Positions 33,566-41,958 of a stretch of DNA of 64,000 bases are shown piece by piece. Positions within the stretch are counted from its first letter, which is position 1. Each line of letters opens with the position of its first letter. Under the pieces are notes generated by a model. That model saw only the letters and a program-made list of their open reading frames with translations, had not been told where the DNA came from and made no database searches. The stretch spans positions 1 to 64,000 of the forward strand of contig NZ_FNCG01000024.1 of NCBI RefSeq assembly GCF_900100945.1, written 5' to 3'. The position numbers and the translations under genes are program-made. The DNA comes from Mucilaginibacter gossypii. GTDB lineage: Bacteria > Bacteroidota > Bacteroidia > Sphingobacteriales > Sphingobacteriaceae.

Positions 33566-36500
33566 GACGCAGATTTTTTAGGATTAAGATGAGTTTTACG
33601 CATCATTTTGAAATATAATAAGGGCACCACGATCAGGGTTAGGAAGGTGGAAGTGATCGTACCGCCCATCAGCGAGATAGCAAGCCCCTGAAAGATCGGG
33701 TCGAACAGAATGATCACTGCGCCTAAGGCCACTGCGCCGGCTGTTAGTAATATAGGCGTAGTCCGTACCGCACCAGCTTCGATAATGGCTTGTTTGAGCG
33801 GGATGCCCTCATCCAGCCTGATATTGATAAAGTCGATCAGTAAGATAGAGTTACGCACCATCACACCGGCGAGGGCTATAAAACCAATCATGGAGGTTGC
33901 GGTAAAATAAGCGTGCAGCATCCAGTGGCCTAACACGATACCTATCAATGAAAGCGGTATCGCAGCAAGCATCACCAGCGGCACCGTAAAATTCTGGAAC
34001 CAACCTACGATCAGGATATAGATCATGATGATTACTACGGCGAAAGCGATACCCAGGTCGCGAAATACTTCAAAAGTGATCTGCCATTCTCCATCCCATT
34101 TCAGGCTGTAATTATCCTCCAGTTCCGGCTGATGAGTGTATTCCTCTTTTAGCGAAAAGCCTTTGGGAACGGTCACCGACTTCAGGTGGTCAGAAATATC
34201 CGAAATAGCATAAGATGGACTTTCCAGGTCACCGGCCATATCACCCAGTACATAAACTACTTCTTTTTGATTTTTACGGTATATGCTTTTCGGTTTGGTC
34301 TGCCGCGTTACGGTAACCAGGTCCTTTACGGGTACTGCGTTCCCCTGCATCCCAATCACCTTTAGGTTCAGCACATCATCTATATTGCTCTTATCGGCGT
34401 CGCTCAACTGTAGCTTAATTGCGGTTTGGTTATAAGCAGCGGGCTGGGCTGTATTGCCAACCGGCATACCCGACAGCCCGGCGTTAACCGTTGCAGCTAT
34501 TTGTGCCGTAGCGATACCATAACGCATTGCTTTTTCCTTATTCACTTCAATATGATATTCCGGCTGGTCGTCTTCGACCATCCAGTCCACGTCTACCACA
34601 TTGGAGGTTTTATTCATTAAAGTTGTTACCTGCCTGGCCACTTTGATCTGCTCCTTATAATCAGGCCCGTAAATTTCAGCCACCAAGGTTGACAACACCG
34701 GCGGACCCGGGGGAACTTCCACGATCTTCACATTGGCATTATATTTTTTGGCAATTTCCTGTATTGGACCACGCATTTCTTTGGCGATGTCGTGACTTTG
34801 GATGCTGCGGTCATTTTTATCAACCAGGTTAACCTGTATATCGGCAACATTGTCTCCCCGGCGCAGATCATAATGGCGCACCAACCCGTTGAAGCTGATC
34901 GGGGCAGAAGTGCCGATGTAGGTTTCATAATTCCTGACAAGTACTTGTCTGGATACATAGGATCCTATATCTTTTGCTACGGCCTGTGTCTTTTCGAGAG
35001 TGGTTCCTTCCGGCATATCAACCACTACCTGAAATTCATTCTTATTATCAAATGGCAGCATTTTAACGGCCACCGCCTTGGTGTAGAACATCGATAACGA
35101 TGCGAACAGGATCACCACGATGCTTAGTATAAATGCCCAGCGTTTCCAGCGGGTTTCGAGTAAAGGCCGTATAAATGAGCGGTATATTTTATAGATGCGG
35201 GTTTCTTCCAGTAATTTTGGTTTGCTTTCTTCGTCAGCGATACCATGCTTCTCTTTCTCGCGTAAAAAGATGTAACCCAGGTAGGGGGTTAATGTCAAAG
35301 CAACTATCAGCGATAAGATCATAGCGATTGAGGCTCCTATAGGCATTGGGCTCATATAAGGCCCCATCATACCGGATACAAAAGCCATTGGCAATACAGC
35401 TGCAATTACAGTGAAGGTTGCCAGTATGGTAGGATTACCCACCTCGTTAATGGCATAGATGGCGGCCTGCAATGGCGGCAATTTTTTCATTTTAAAGTGC
35501 CGGTGCATATTTTCGGCGACGATAATAGAATCATCTACAACGATACCCGTAATAAACACCAAAGCGAACAAGGTAATTCGGTTAAGCGTGTAATGCATAA
35601 GGTAGTAGGCAAACAACGTAAGCGCGAAGGTTACCGGCACAGAAAGAAATACAACTAATCCACCTCGCCAGCCCATCGCCAGCATTACAAATACGGTTAC
35701 CACCACGATGGCGATAAACAGGTGAAGCAGTAATTCCCCCACCTTGTCTGACGCGCTTTCGCCATAATTACGGGTGACGGTTAGATGCACATCATCAGGC
35801 AATAAACTTGCTTTTAAATGCTCCACCTTACCAAGGATCTGTTCAGACAATTTCATGGCATCCGCGCCTTTCTTTTTGGCGACAGATAGGGTGACAGCCG
35901 GGTAATTCGATTTAAAGGCTTGAACATTTTTAGTATCCGCTTTCCCATAACCAAACAGCACATACTGATTCGGCGTTTCCGCACCCTCATCAACTTTGGC
36001 TATCTGTTTCAGATAAACCGGCTGCTGCTGGTTAATACCTACCACCAAATTGCCAACATCATCTGATGAAGTGAGAAAATTCCCGGTTTCGACGGAAAAG
36101 GCAGTATCTTTTTGCAGCAGTGTGCCACCTGGTAATTGCATATTACTACCCTGAATTTGTTTGCTCAACGACAAAAAGTCCACATGGCTTTCGGCCATCT
36201 TACTTTTATCCAGCAATACTTTTACCTCGCGGTTACGGCCGCCGATGATATTGACATCAGATACATCGTTGATTTTCTTGATCTCGTTAGCCAACTCCTG
36301 TCCCATCTGTTTCAGCTGGTAATCGTCATATTTATCACTCCATAACGTTAACCCTAATACCGGCACATCATCAATGGCCCTGGTCTTGATCAATGGCAGC
36401 GTAACGCCTTGCGGCATTTTATCCATATTCTTCAATAGCTCGCTGTAAAGCTTTACTAATGAACGCTCCACATCTTCGCCCACGTTAAACTGCACGATCA

Positions 36501-36786
36501 CCATGGCTTGTCCCTGCATAGAAGTTGAATAAACGTATTCTACGCCTTTGATATTCGAGATCATTTTTTCAATTGGTGCCGCAACTTTGGTTTCCACATC
36601 TTTGGGGGAGGCACCGGGGTACCCGATAAAAATATCGGCCATCGGTACCTGTATCTGTGGCTCTTCCTCGCGCGGAATTAAGAAGGTGCTGTAACCACCA
36701 ATGAGTAAAAAGGCGATCATCAACAGTATGGTCAATTTCGACTGTATAAATGCCTTAGCAATATTTCCTGCAAATCCGTCTTTCAT
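33562..36786 (-). CDS. RND-family efflux pump, inner-membrane subunit
   Basis: A 1074-residue proton-driven transporter of the AcrB/MdtB group with twelve predicted transmembrane helices and two large periplasmic loops. The TM4 Asp pair of the proton relay is visible in GIVVDDSIIVAENMHRH. The N-terminal porter domain has FIGYPGASPKDVETKVAAP, typical of the family. Together with the adaptor and TolC genes directly upstream it makes a tripartite pump. Metal-pump hallmarks are not obvious, so I do not call it CzcA; the substrate is unknown. Confidence 0.9.
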   Translation of the reverse strand: MKDGFAGNIAKAFIQSKLTILLMIAFLLIGGYSTFLIPREEEPQIQVPMADIFIGYPGASPKDVETKVAAPIEKMISNIKGVEYVYSTSMQGQAMVIVQFNVGEDVERSLVKLYSELLKNMDKMPQGVTLPLIKTRAIDDVPVLGLTLWSDKYDDYQLKQMGQELANEIKKINDVSDVNIIGGRNREVKVLLDKSKMAESHVDFLSLSKQIQGSNMQLPGGTLLQKDTAFSVETGNFLTSSDDVGNLVVGINQQQPVYLKQIAKVDEGAETPNQYVLFGYGKADTKNVQAFKSNYPAVTLSVAKKKGADAMKLSEQILGKVEHLKASLLPDDVHLTVTRNYGESASDKVGELLLHLFIAIVVVTVFVMLAMGWRGGLVVFLSVPVTFALTLFAYYLMHYTLNRITLFALVFITGIVVDDSIIVAENMHRHFKMKKLPPLQAAIYAINEVGNPTILATFTVIAAVLPMAFVSGMMGPYMSPMPIGASIAMILSLIVALTLTPYLGYIFLREKEKHGIADEESKPKLLEETRIYKIYRSFIRPLLETRWKRWAFILSIVVILFASLSMFYTKAVAVKMLPFDNKNEFQVVVDMPEGTTLEKTQAVAKDIGSYVSRQVLVRNYETYIGTSAPISFNGLVRHYDLRRGDNVADIQVNLVDKNDRSIQSHDIAKEMRGPIQEIAKKYNANVKIVEVPPGPPVLSTLVAEIYGPDYKEQIKVARQVTTLMNKTSNVVDVDWMVEDDQPEYHIEVNKEKAMRYGIATAQIAATVNAGLSGMPVGNTAQPAAYNQTAIKLQLSDADKSNIDDVLNLKVIGMQGNAVPVKDLVTVTRQTKPKSIYRKNQKEVVYVLGDMAGDLESPSYAISDISDHLKSVTVPKGFSLKEEYTHQPELEDNYSLKWDGEWQITFEVFRDLGIAFAVVIIMIYILIVGWFQNFTVPLVMLAAIPLSLIGIVLGHWMLHAYFTATSMIGFIALAGVMVRNSILLIDFINIRLDEGIPLKQAIIEAGAVRTTPILLTAGAVALGAVIILFDPIFQGLAISLMGGTITSTFLTLIVVPLLYFKMMRKTHLNPKKSAS

Positions 36787-36790
36787 GTTC

Positions 36791-37900
36791 TTATTTTATT
36801 TTAACAGCTACACCGTTATACAATCTGCCTTCTGCGCTGACAATAAATTGCTCATTTGAAGCCATTCCGCTTAATACTTCTACCTGGTTACCCTGCGCTT
36901 TGCCCAGCCTTACCCAGCGAAGCAAGGCGGTATGGTTACTGCCAATGGTGTATAAGCCAGTTAATTGGTCCCTATATTCGATAGCCGATACCGGAACCAT
37001 CAACTGACTACCAGTATTGTCGGTTTTTATTGGCGATGGTAACGGGATGGCCACATTGGCGTACATGCCGGCAAACAAGCCTTGCTTTTCGTTATCTGGG
37101 ATATTTACTTTGATCATATACTGGCCGCCGCTGTTTTCAGAAGACTGGTTGATTTGCGTTATTTTGCCATTAATCACTTTATGAATCGCATCGACATTTA
37201 TCGTTACCTGCGCATCTTTTTTTATTAGGCTGATCTCGCTTTCAGGCACAGTTGCGCTCACCTGGTAGCTCCCGCTTTGTTCAATGGTCAATAGTGGCAT
37301 TCCGGGGGTGGCCATGCTACCGGCATCCATCATTTTCTGAGTTACGGTTCCTGAAAAAGGAGCGGTCAGGCTGGTGTAACTGAGCGTGGCGTTTACCTCA
37401 TTACGTTGTTGTTTTGCTGCTTCCAATCGTGCTTTTGCCGAACTGTATTGCAGTGTAATATTGTCGAGTTCCTTAGCTGAAGCACTTTGCTGTTTATACA
37501 ATGCGTTAAAGCGGTCATAGTCCTTTTGTGCGTTCTTAAAACCAGCTTCAGCTTCTGTTATCATCGCATCGGCCTGGGCCCGTTTCGCCAGGATATCGTC
37601 ATTGCTGATAGTCGCCAGCGTTTGCCCTTTATTCACCCGGTCGCCCACTTTAACATTGATCTTCGTGATATAGCCCATGACCCTGGTGCTGATATTGGCT
37701 GTTTGACTGGCTTCTACTTGTCCGCTTACCGTCAATCCCTGGTTGGCATCGGCCGAAGGTTGGCTTACCGTAACAAAAATGGCGGTATCTGCACCGGCGT
37801 ATGTGTCTTTTTTTTCGTTGGAAGAACAGGAGCTAATAAGCAGCAAACCTATCGTTGCAAATAGCTGTAAAGTCCTGTTTTTATGGATCGGCAAGTTCAT
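36791..37900 (-). CDS. RND periplasmic adaptor (membrane fusion) lipoprotein
   Basis: A 369-residue HlyD/AcrA-type adaptor. The lipobox ISSC (Cys25) anchors it to the membrane. The lipoyl halves flank a helical hairpin: VMGYITKINVKVGDRVNKGQ and YTSLTAPFSGTVTQK. The beta-barrel and membrane-proximal domains follow. It lies 4 bases upstream of the RND gene and 10 bases after TolC. Confidence 0.9.
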   Translation of the reverse strand: MNLPIHKNRTLQLFATIGLLLISSCSSNEKKDTYAGADTAIFVTVSQPSADANQGLTVSGQVEASQTANISTRVMGYITKINVKVGDRVNKGQTLATISNDDILAKRAQADAMITEAEAGFKNAQKDYDRFNALYKQQSASAKELDNITLQYSSAKARLEAAKQQRNEVNATLSYTSLTAPFSGTVTQKMMDAGSMATPGMPLLTIEQSGSYQVSATVPESEISLIKKDAQVTINVDAIHKVINGKITQINQSSENSGGQYMIKVNIPDNEKQGLFAGMYANVAIPLPSPIKTDNTGSQLMVPVSAIEYRDQLTGLYTIGSNHTALLRWVRLGKAQGNQVEVLSGMASNEQFIVSAEGRLYNGVAVKIK

Positions 37901-37910
37901 ATCTGATGGT

Positions 37911-39254
37911 TTATTTGGTGGTCGTTGTTGTTAATAATGTGATATAGGCGTTAGTCACATCTGCAGTAAACCGCGCCTGTGCAAGCGAAAATTTCAATTG
38001 GGACAACTGCGTATCTGAAGTCAATATATCTGTGGTATTGACCAGCCCTTGCTGGTAACGGTTCTGTAAGATTCTCAGGGCCTCGGCTGCCTGTTCTATC
38101 GCGGCCTGGTCCTGGCCCATTTCAAATTGTGCATCGGACAGGTCGCGGTAAGCTTTGTCAAGCTCCAATTGGCTCTGGTCTTTTTGCTGAGCTAACTGCA
38201 TGGTAAGTTTGTCACGCTCCAGTTTTTGTGCGGCAATAACATGTTTGGTCTTATTCCCGTTAAAAACGTTCCACGATAACTGTATACCGACCAGGTAAGC
38301 TTTAGCACCGAACCCGGTTAAACGGCTGTCGTTATACTGGTAATTGCCAAAGGCATTCAGCTTTGGCAGGTAACTCATCTGGCTCGATTTGATCATCAGG
38401 CCGGATGCATCAATTGCTTTCTGCATGGCCATAAAGTCTGACCGGTTAGCGAATATCTTTTGCGTGCTGTCGATAACTGACAAGTTTGTTTGCGGCTCAT
38501 CAGCGATGCTGTAAATTTTCCCGGTCGGCTGCCCCATTAACAGGCTGAGGTAATCAGAAGCGTTAAGGATACTGCTTCTTGCTTTTGCCAGGTTACTTTC
38601 AACCGAGGTTACATGCACTTGGGCATTCAATAAGTCCGACTTTTGGATCAACCCTTGTTTAAAGTGATTTTCGGTGAAGGTATATACAGACTTTGCTGTT
38701 TGTCTTGCTTCCGTCAAAACTTTCTCCGCCTGGTAGGCCAGTTGCAGCTGCAAAAACGCTTTCGTGATTTCGAAAGTAGTGTACTCCTGGGTGCGCTGTG
38801 TCTTATACCGGTAAATTTCGGTTTGTTTTTCAGCACCTTTACGCATGTATAGCATATCAATGTTGAGCAGGGGTTGTTTGACCTCCACTTGTGCCATATA
38901 ATCTGGTGTTGCAGAAGGATGGTTTAAAAAAGCAGGATTAAAATCGTTTTGAGTAATGCTGCGCTGCTGCAGTTTAAAACCAAAAGCGCTGAGCGGATTG
39001 TTTGTGCTCATAGCTGTATAAGAGAGATCAACCTGCGGCAGAAAGATCGCCTGGGTCTGGTTGAAATTTGACTCCGCAATACGCTCGTCCAGACCAGCCA
39101 CTCGAATAGCTTTGTTATTGGCTAAAGCTGCCAAAATGGCTTCATTCAGGCTTAGCTTTTGGTGGATGTCCTGCGCTTGCGCTATTGCGAGGAAGCCTGG
39201 TATTCCTATATAGAGCATCAGTGCCCATTTGATCAATTGCTTTATTTTGTTCAT
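37911..39254 (-). CDS. TolC-family outer-membrane efflux channel
   Basis: About 447 residues. I start at 39254 (MNKIKQLIKWALMLYIG), because the predicted promoter and transcription start (~39264) lie downstream of the longer start at 39287, and this start gives a regular signal peptide ending near AIAQAQ. Two tandem OEP repeats are seen, each with long helices (FEITKAFLQLQLAYQAEKVL, LELDKAYRDLSDAQFEMG). It is the first gene of the pump operon, under a Crp/Fnr-type operator. Confidence 0.88.
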   Translation of the reverse strand: MNKIKQLIKWALMLYIGIPGFLAIAQAQDIHQKLSLNEAILAALANNKAIRVAGLDERIAESNFNQTQAIFLPQVDLSYTAMSTNNPLSAFGFKLQQRSITQNDFNPAFLNHPSATPDYMAQVEVKQPLLNIDMLYMRKGAEKQTEIYRYKTQRTQEYTTFEITKAFLQLQLAYQAEKVLTEARQTAKSVYTFTENHFKQGLIQKSDLLNAQVHVTSVESNLAKARSSILNASDYLSLLMGQPTGKIYSIADEPQTNLSVIDSTQKIFANRSDFMAMQKAIDASGLMIKSSQMSYLPKLNAFGNYQYNDSRLTGFGAKAYLVGIQLSWNVFNGNKTKHVIAAQKLERDKLTMQLAQQKDQSQLELDKAYRDLSDAQFEMGQDQAAIEQAAEALRILQNRYQQGLVNTTDILTSDTQLSQLKFSLAQARFTADVTNAYITLLTTTTTK

Positions 39255-39269
39255 CAATTTAGTTTTTAA

Positions 39270-39314
39270 CAAAAGTAGTTTCAGCAAAAAAGTTAAACGG
39301 TAACATTTGTTACC
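39270..39314 (-). promoter_or_regulatory. Crp/Fnr-type operator plus -7 box before the efflux operon
   Basis: Perfect palindrome GGTAACA-TT-TGTTACC at 39299-39314, 21-nt gap, then TACTTTTG on the minus strand at 39270-39277 (full match to TAnnTTTG). There is no -33 TTG. The site centre is about 42 bases upstream of the expected start. It is the best of the three island sites. Confidence 0.75.
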
Positions 39315-39573
39315 TACGCTGCCAGGTACAAGTATTTACGTCCCAGCGGACTCTCATCTCGTTTTGACCGGTAATGCTAAATCAAAAAATAGGATTGGAA
39401 ATAGCATTCACCCTGGTGTACTCATTCTCTCCAGCATCTGGCAAAAACCAATGATTTAGTTAATCTGATTATAAAGTTCAGGGCGATTAACTATTAAATA
39501 AATGCTCATTATCAGGAATTAAGATGATTTTTGTCTTTAGTTGAACTATGGACGTTAGGATTGAGGCAGGGTG
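39315..39573. other. Intergenic stretch without a recognisable gene
   Basis: Between the efflux operon promoter and the glgP remnant. I see no coding frame of interest; the left part may be the decayed 3' flank of glgP. Confidence 0.4.
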
Positions 39574-40101
39574 GTATAAAGCTGTGTAGCGCTCATCTGC
39601 CATCCGATTGCTGTCAAAACGAGGCAATATACCCTGCATGCTGGCTGTGATCATACTGAGCTACTGATCGGGATGATTATAATACAGCAGGATGACCGTT
39701 TTTTACAACAAGTTATACAGGTTATGGGCATCGGTTTTATCCCGTTGAAATTCATGTTCACTAATTTGAGTGTTAGGAACAACAAAACCATTCACCCTAT
39801 CCACAACGAATTCCGGAAACCAGCCATCAGGAATCGAAACATTAATACATCCGTTCTTTGCCACCGACATCCCGCTCGTACCTGAAACTTCATGGGTCAG
39901 CCGCGGCCTATTGAGCCAGACATCTGCCCCTTGTTTAAGCAGTCGTGATAAACGCAATTCATAACCGGCTAAAATCGCGCAGTTTGGGTAATACTTACCT
40001 AAGTTTACGATCTTATCAAAACTGGCTATTGCCTCATAATCGAAGGGATAGGGTTTTCCTGCCCATATCATTTGAATCGGTATTTTGTTGTCGGTCAGCG
40101 G
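39574..40101 (-). pseudogene. Glycogen/alpha-glucan phosphorylase remnant (C-terminal part)
   Basis: The open part (40071 to 39703) reads MIWAGKPYPFDYEAIASFD, LKQGADVWLNRPRLTHEVSG and NVSIPDGWFPEF, all characteristic of glycogen phosphorylase near the cofactor and active site. Homology continues upstream of the ATG (LTDNKIPIQ) exactly to the island repeat at 40102. It also continues downstream past two in-frame stops (39703-39705 TAA, 39661-39663 TAG) as VILLYYNHPDQ and FDSNRMADERYTALY. About the N-terminal two thirds is missing, so it is a dead gene truncated at the repeat. Confidence 0.8.
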
Positions 40102-40146
40102 TTGCCATCAATTCGTATCAAAAGGAAAGCGATGGGGGGAGTAAAT
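40102..40146 (+). repeat. Island boundary direct repeat, right copy (att-like)
   Basis: A 45-base sequence starting TTGCCATCAATTCG, 39 of 45 identical to 28425-28469 and in the same orientation. The glgP remnant ends precisely at its left side. As in the other copy, the end of the repeat is partly palindromic with the following bases (GGGGAGTAAAT with ATCTTACCCACC). Confidence 0.6.
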
Positions 40147-40315
40147 TAAAGTTTTATCTTACCCACCGAATAGCCGCCTTAAGAACCAATGCGGGCTATT
40201 CACATCGCTCCACAATTCTGAAAGTCAGATAGAGTGTTTATTGATGATTACTATCCGGGCGGGGCACATGATTTGCTTTTGCACGTATCGCGCATAGAAA
40301 AAAATATTTATACAT

Positions 40316-40345
40316 AAAAAAAGCCGCCCACAAACGCGGGCGGCT
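40316..40345 (-). terminator. Terminator of the ROK-SusC-SusD operon
   Basis: Stem AGCCGCCC/GGGCGGCT (40322-40329 with 40338-40345), followed on the minus strand by a T run (complement of 40317-40322). It lies about 26 bases beyond the SusD stop. Confidence 0.75.
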
Positions 40346-40370
40346 CCTCAATCAACTATTATCTGGCATC

Positions 40371-41939
40371 TCATTTCACATCCCAGAAGATCTTTGTTGT
40401 ACGGGTATCTTTTGCCTTTACATCATTATAATGACTGTTAAAGCCAGTTTCGATACTTGGATATACTAACCGGGTTGGCGGCGTAGTATAGTTAGAAAGT
40501 TTACCTGTAGTTGGGAAATTCAATACCGGATATTTTGTACGCCTGTATTCGCTCCAGGCCTGGGTGCCTTGCATAAAGCCGAAATGCGCCCATTTCTGTG
40601 TCCATATTTTTGCCAGTTTTTGGGTTTGTGTACCTGTATAAGATACTGAAGCCGAACTTAATAAAGTGGAAATATCAGCTGCGTTTAAAGTTGGTTTACT
40701 ACCGGTGCCCAAGCTGTTCAAATAAAAATAATAGTAAACAGACTGGCTAACCGCAGTTTCGTATGCTGCTTTAGCATCACCACCACCCCAACGCTCAAAA
40801 GCCTCAGCTTTCAGGAAGTTAACCTCAGGTGCGGTTATTACGATACCCGGAAGTTTGTTATTGGTTAAGAAAGTGGTTGAATCAACTACCGAATATTTTG
40901 CAGCTTCAGAAGATGCCTGTTCGCTTGTAAAAGTTACCGGCATAGCCTGGTAGGTTTTATTACCGTTTTTATCGTACAATACTGGGATCCTTGGATCATT
41001 AGCCGGTAACAATACGGTATTTAACAGGTAATCTGGCGCATAGTTACTGCCACCTTCGGTAAGCGCATTTTGCAACGATCCAGTGTAAGTAGTTAACGGT
41101 GTTAGTAAAACGTCGGTAGCTGCCGGGCTGTAAGCCGCAGTATTACCTCCATCAATCAATGGATATGATGTTGGATCAGCCAGCATTTTGGCTACCTCAG
41201 CTTTTGAACCAGCTTCGTCATAAAAAGACATACGCATCAGCATACGCAAACGGATGGAGTTAGCATACCTCCTCCATTTATCAACACTGCCACCTAACAA
41301 GATATCCTGTTGTGTAAATGCTTTGCTTGACTGGCCAGATAAAGTAGCAGTTTTAAAATATGTTGAAGCAGCTTCCAAACCAGCGATGAAGCTTTTGTAA
41401 AGCGCTATCTGGTCATCAAATTTAGGGTTTTTCACAGCAGCGCTTGTTTCAAGGCTTCCTGCCTCGCTGAATGGGATATCACCCCAGCAATCAACCATTT
41501 CTGATGCCTGATCATATAAAACCACCCGGGCAGCATTCATGATCACATCATTATTTGCCTTATCTGTAGCCGACATTTGGTTGTAGGTAACTTCCATGGT
41601 GCGGTATAAAGCCATTACACCATTGGCCGAACCATTTGGATGATAAAAATCCTCCCAGCGGTTACCCATATAGCCATCATTAGGCTGATAAACGGTATTG
41701 GTATTAGGCAGGAAACAGGTTTGTGAAAAATCAGCTGTAGCAGTTAGTACAAACGTTCTGTAGTGCCAGTATTCGGCCCTTACCCTGGTATTATTTAACA
41801 TCCCGGTAAACATGTACGGGATAGTTACAACAGCCGTTTTTTCCGGGTTGTTAAATTTTTCGTCGATGCTTTTTTTGCAGCTTCCCAATGATAAAGCAAG
41901 CAAAAACGCGTATCCTATATGTTTAAAATTCTTTTTCAT
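40371..41939 (-). CDS. SusD/RagB-family surface glycan-binding lipoprotein
   Basis: A 522-residue lipoprotein (lipobox LGSC, Cys21) of the SusD-like type 2 group. It shows FLKAEAFERWGGGDAKAAYETAV (TPR-like part), KIWTQKWAHFGFMQGTQAWSEYRRT and LTPLTTYTGSLQNALTEGG. It sits on the cell surface and, with the SusC channel encoded upstream, captures oligosaccharides. The substrate is unknown; the divergent GH29 gene suggests a fucose-containing glycan. Confidence 0.9.
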   Translation of the reverse strand: MKKNFKHIGYAFLLALSLGSCKKSIDEKFNNPEKTAVVTIPYMFTGMLNNTRVRAEYWHYRTFVLTATADFSQTCFLPNTNTVYQPNDGYMGNRWEDFYHPNGSANGVMALYRTMEVTYNQMSATDKANNDVIMNAARVVLYDQASEMVDCWGDIPFSEAGSLETSAAVKNPKFDDQIALYKSFIAGLEAASTYFKTATLSGQSSKAFTQQDILLGGSVDKWRRYANSIRLRMLMRMSFYDEAGSKAEVAKMLADPTSYPLIDGGNTAAYSPAATDVLLTPLTTYTGSLQNALTEGGSNYAPDYLLNTVLLPANDPRIPVLYDKNGNKTYQAMPVTFTSEQASSEAAKYSVVDSTTFLTNNKLPGIVITAPEVNFLKAEAFERWGGGDAKAAYETAVSQSVYYYFYLNSLGTGSKPTLNAADISTLLSSASVSYTGTQTQKLAKIWTQKWAHFGFMQGTQAWSEYRRTKYPVLNFPTTGKLSNYTTPPTRLVYPSIETGFNSHYNDVKAKDTRTTKIFWDVK

Positions 41940-41958
41940 AATTTAATGACTTGTGCTA

